From the NCBI GenBank assembly GCA_018221175.1, contig JAAOYE010000003.1:1-13641 (forward strand): a stretch of 13,641 nt of DNA, given 5' to 3'. Made by a program: the position numbers and the translations under genes. This DNA comes from Candidatus Woesearchaeota archaeon. Lineage in GTDB: Archaea; Nanobdellota; Nanobdellia; Woesearchaeales; BM511. The notes under the pieces are model-generated. The model saw nothing but the letters and a program-made list of their open reading frames with translations. It was not told the origin of the DNA and did not search any database. How positions within the stretch are numbered: the first letter of the stretch is position 1; every line of letters begins with the position of its first letter. Of the stretch, positions 12,532-13,641 are shown in pieces.

Positions 12532-13080
12532 ATGAAAGTTGACATATTAGAAAAAAAGCTTGGAATTCCGCAAGGCATCGAAGTTCAGATAGATGGAAGA
12601 ATAGTAACAGTCAAAGGCCAGAAAGGAGCAGTGAATAGAGAAATAAAAAATCCAAAGTTGGATTTAAAGAAAATTGAAAAAGAAGTGATTCTTTCTGCAA
12701 AAAAAGCTACAAAAAGAGAAAAAAAAGAAATTTTCACATACGCATCACATATCAAAAACATGTTCAAAGGTGCAAAAGAAGGGCACGAGTACCAGCTAAA
12801 AATATGTTCAGGCCACTTTCCAATGAATGTGAGTGTATCTGATAACGAACTCATAATTAAAAATTTCATCGGTGAAAAATATCCAAGAAAAATAAAGATA
12901 AAAGATGATGTCAGCGTCAAAATCGAAGGTGACAAGATTATTGTTGAACATGTAAGCAAAGAACTTGCTGGACAAACAGCTGCAGACATTGAACTTTTAA
13001 CAAGAAGGCCTGGCTTTGACACAAGAATATTTCAAGATGGTATTTACATAATAAAAAAAGACGGAAAAGACATTGCGTAA
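12532..13080 (+). CDS. rpl6: Large subunit ribosomal protein uL6
   Basis: This 182-residue protein has two repeated barrel domains, as in the family. The first has VQIDGRIVTVKGQKGAVNREI and the helix THIKNMFKG-like ASHIKNMFKGAKEGHEYQLKI (about 71-91). The second has FPMNVSVSDNELIIKNFIGEKYPRKIKI and VEHVSKELAGQTAADIELLTR with the conserved G-Q-x-A-A. uL6 lies near the factor-binding site. The start follows the uS8 stop after two nt with no clear Shine-Dalgarno, so coupling to uS8 is likely. Confidence 0.96.
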   Translation: MKVDILEKKLGIPQGIEVQIDGRIVTVKGQKGAVNREIKNPKLDLKKIEKEVILSAKKATKREKKEIFTYASHIKNMFKGAKEGHEYQLKICSGHFPMNVSVSDNELIIKNFIGEKYPRKIKIKDDVSVKIEGDKIIVEHVSKELAGQTAADIELLTRRPGFDTRIFQDGIYIIKKDGKDIA

Positions 13081-13090
13081 AGTGATAATC

Positions 13091-13641
13091 ATGAAAAAAC
13101 TGCTAGAATTAAAAAAGAAAATCAAGGCAAAAACTCCAAAATTTAAGAGAACTGACGTTCATAAAAAGCCAAAGCTCAAAAAAACAGGCTGGAGAAAGCC
13201 TAAAGGAATCCATAATAAGATGAGATTAAACCTTAGAGGATACAACAAGGTTGTCAAAAAAGGATATGGCACTCCAAAAAAAGTAAAAGGGCTTGACAAA
13301 GATGAGAAAAAAACAGTTGTCATTTCTTCCGTTAAAGAACTAGGCAATGTGAAAAAAGAAGACAAAATACTTATTGCATCAAGCATTGGCTCAAAGAAAA
13401 GGCTTGAAATTATCGATGCTGCAACAAAGCAAAAAGTAACAATTGCAAACTATAAAGATATGCATGCTTATGCCAAAAAGCTTAGAGAAAGCATTAAATT
13501 AAAGCAAAAAGAGCAGCAGTCAAAAATTGACGGGAGACAAAAGAAAAAACAGATAGCAGAAAAGAAAAAGGAAAAAGAAGAAAAGAAGAAAATTGTCGAT
13601 GAAAAAGTTGACGAAGAATCAAAAAAAGCAGAGGAGAAAAA
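13091..13641 (+). CDS. rpl32e: Large subunit ribosomal protein eL32, partial, with charged tail
   Basis: The gene starts at the ATG at 13091 and runs off the window after 183 codons. The eL32 core is clear: KFKRTDVHKKPKLKKTGWRKPKGIHNKMR, LNLRGYNKVVKKGYGTPKKVKGLD, and SIGSKKRLEIIDAATKQKVTIAN. This is an archaeal/eukaryotic large-subunit protein with its usual place after uL6. Archaeal eL32 are generally about 120-150 residues plus variable N-terminus; here a Lys/Glu-rich, probably helical tail (from about residue 135) continues to the edge, so the true end is unknown. AGTGAT nine nt upstream is a partial Shine-Dalgarno. Confidence 0.93.
   Translation, partial: MKKLLELKKKIKAKTPKFKRTDVHKKPKLKKTGWRKPKGIHNKMRLNLRGYNKVVKKGYGTPKKVKGLDKDEKKTVVISSVKELGNVKKEDKILIASSIGSKKRLEIIDAATKQKVTIANYKDMHAYAKKLRESIKLKQKEQQSKIDGRQKKKQIAEKKKEKEEKKKIVDEKVDEESKKAEEK

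Noticed and set aside
1..13641. CRISPR arrays, insertion sequences, rRNA or tRNA genes
   Set aside because: No regularly spaced repeats, transposase motifs, or cloverleaf patterns were seen on either strand.

Overview
This window comes from an AT-rich archaeal chromosome. The dense ribosomal-protein cluster at 4115-13641 follows archaeal gene order (uL3-uL4-uL23-uL2-uS19-uL22-uS3-uL29-aIF1-Rpp29-uS17-uL14-uL24-eS4-uL5-uS14-uS8-uL6-eL32). It includes archaeal/eukaryotic-only members (eS4, eL32, aIF1, Rpp29). Many genes appear to have a TATA box about 25 nt before the start codon, as in leaderless archaeal transcripts. A single-chain primase joining PriS-like and PriL-like regions, together with short intergenic gaps, points to a DPANN lineage (Woesearchaeota/Pacearchaeota/Nanoarchaeota-like). 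That placement is inference and no phylogeny was run.

Left part, 1-3914. A partial Lrp/AsnC-type RAM-domain gene runs leftward off the window. Divergent from it is a ribbon-helix-helix antitoxin-like gene, which meets a PIN-domain toxin-like gene tail to tail with a 9-nt overlap. Then come an HtpX-like M48 membrane protease and a small Toprim protein, both on the minus strand. The Toprim gene is divergent from the fused primase, and one TATA-like box may serve both.

The antitoxin and toxin have separate promoters that look matched. The same 10-mer, CACTGGACAT, lies in the same orientation, 14 nt before TTTATA and 46 nt before the ATG in both.

Middle gap, 3915-4114. It has no convincing gene but holds a possible TATA box and two or three potential RNA helices ahead of uL3, so it may be a structured leader of the ribosomal operon.

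Right part, 4115-13641. The operon is nearly gapless and many junctions are ATGA, GTGA or short overlaps, which suggests translational coupling. Two gaps stand out, 9130-9203 before the RNase P protein gene and 10199-10261 before uL24. Each contains a tiny ORF (18 and 19 codons) whose stop overlaps the next start as ATGA. In the first gap a perfect 9-bp inverted repeat pairs the Shine-Dalgarno of the RNase P gene with an AUCACC arm that mimics the 16S rRNA 3' end. This could be a translational switch and is the most interesting regulatory signal in the operon. Three ribosomal proteins (uL22, uS3, eL32) carry long Lys/Glu-rich C-terminal tails.
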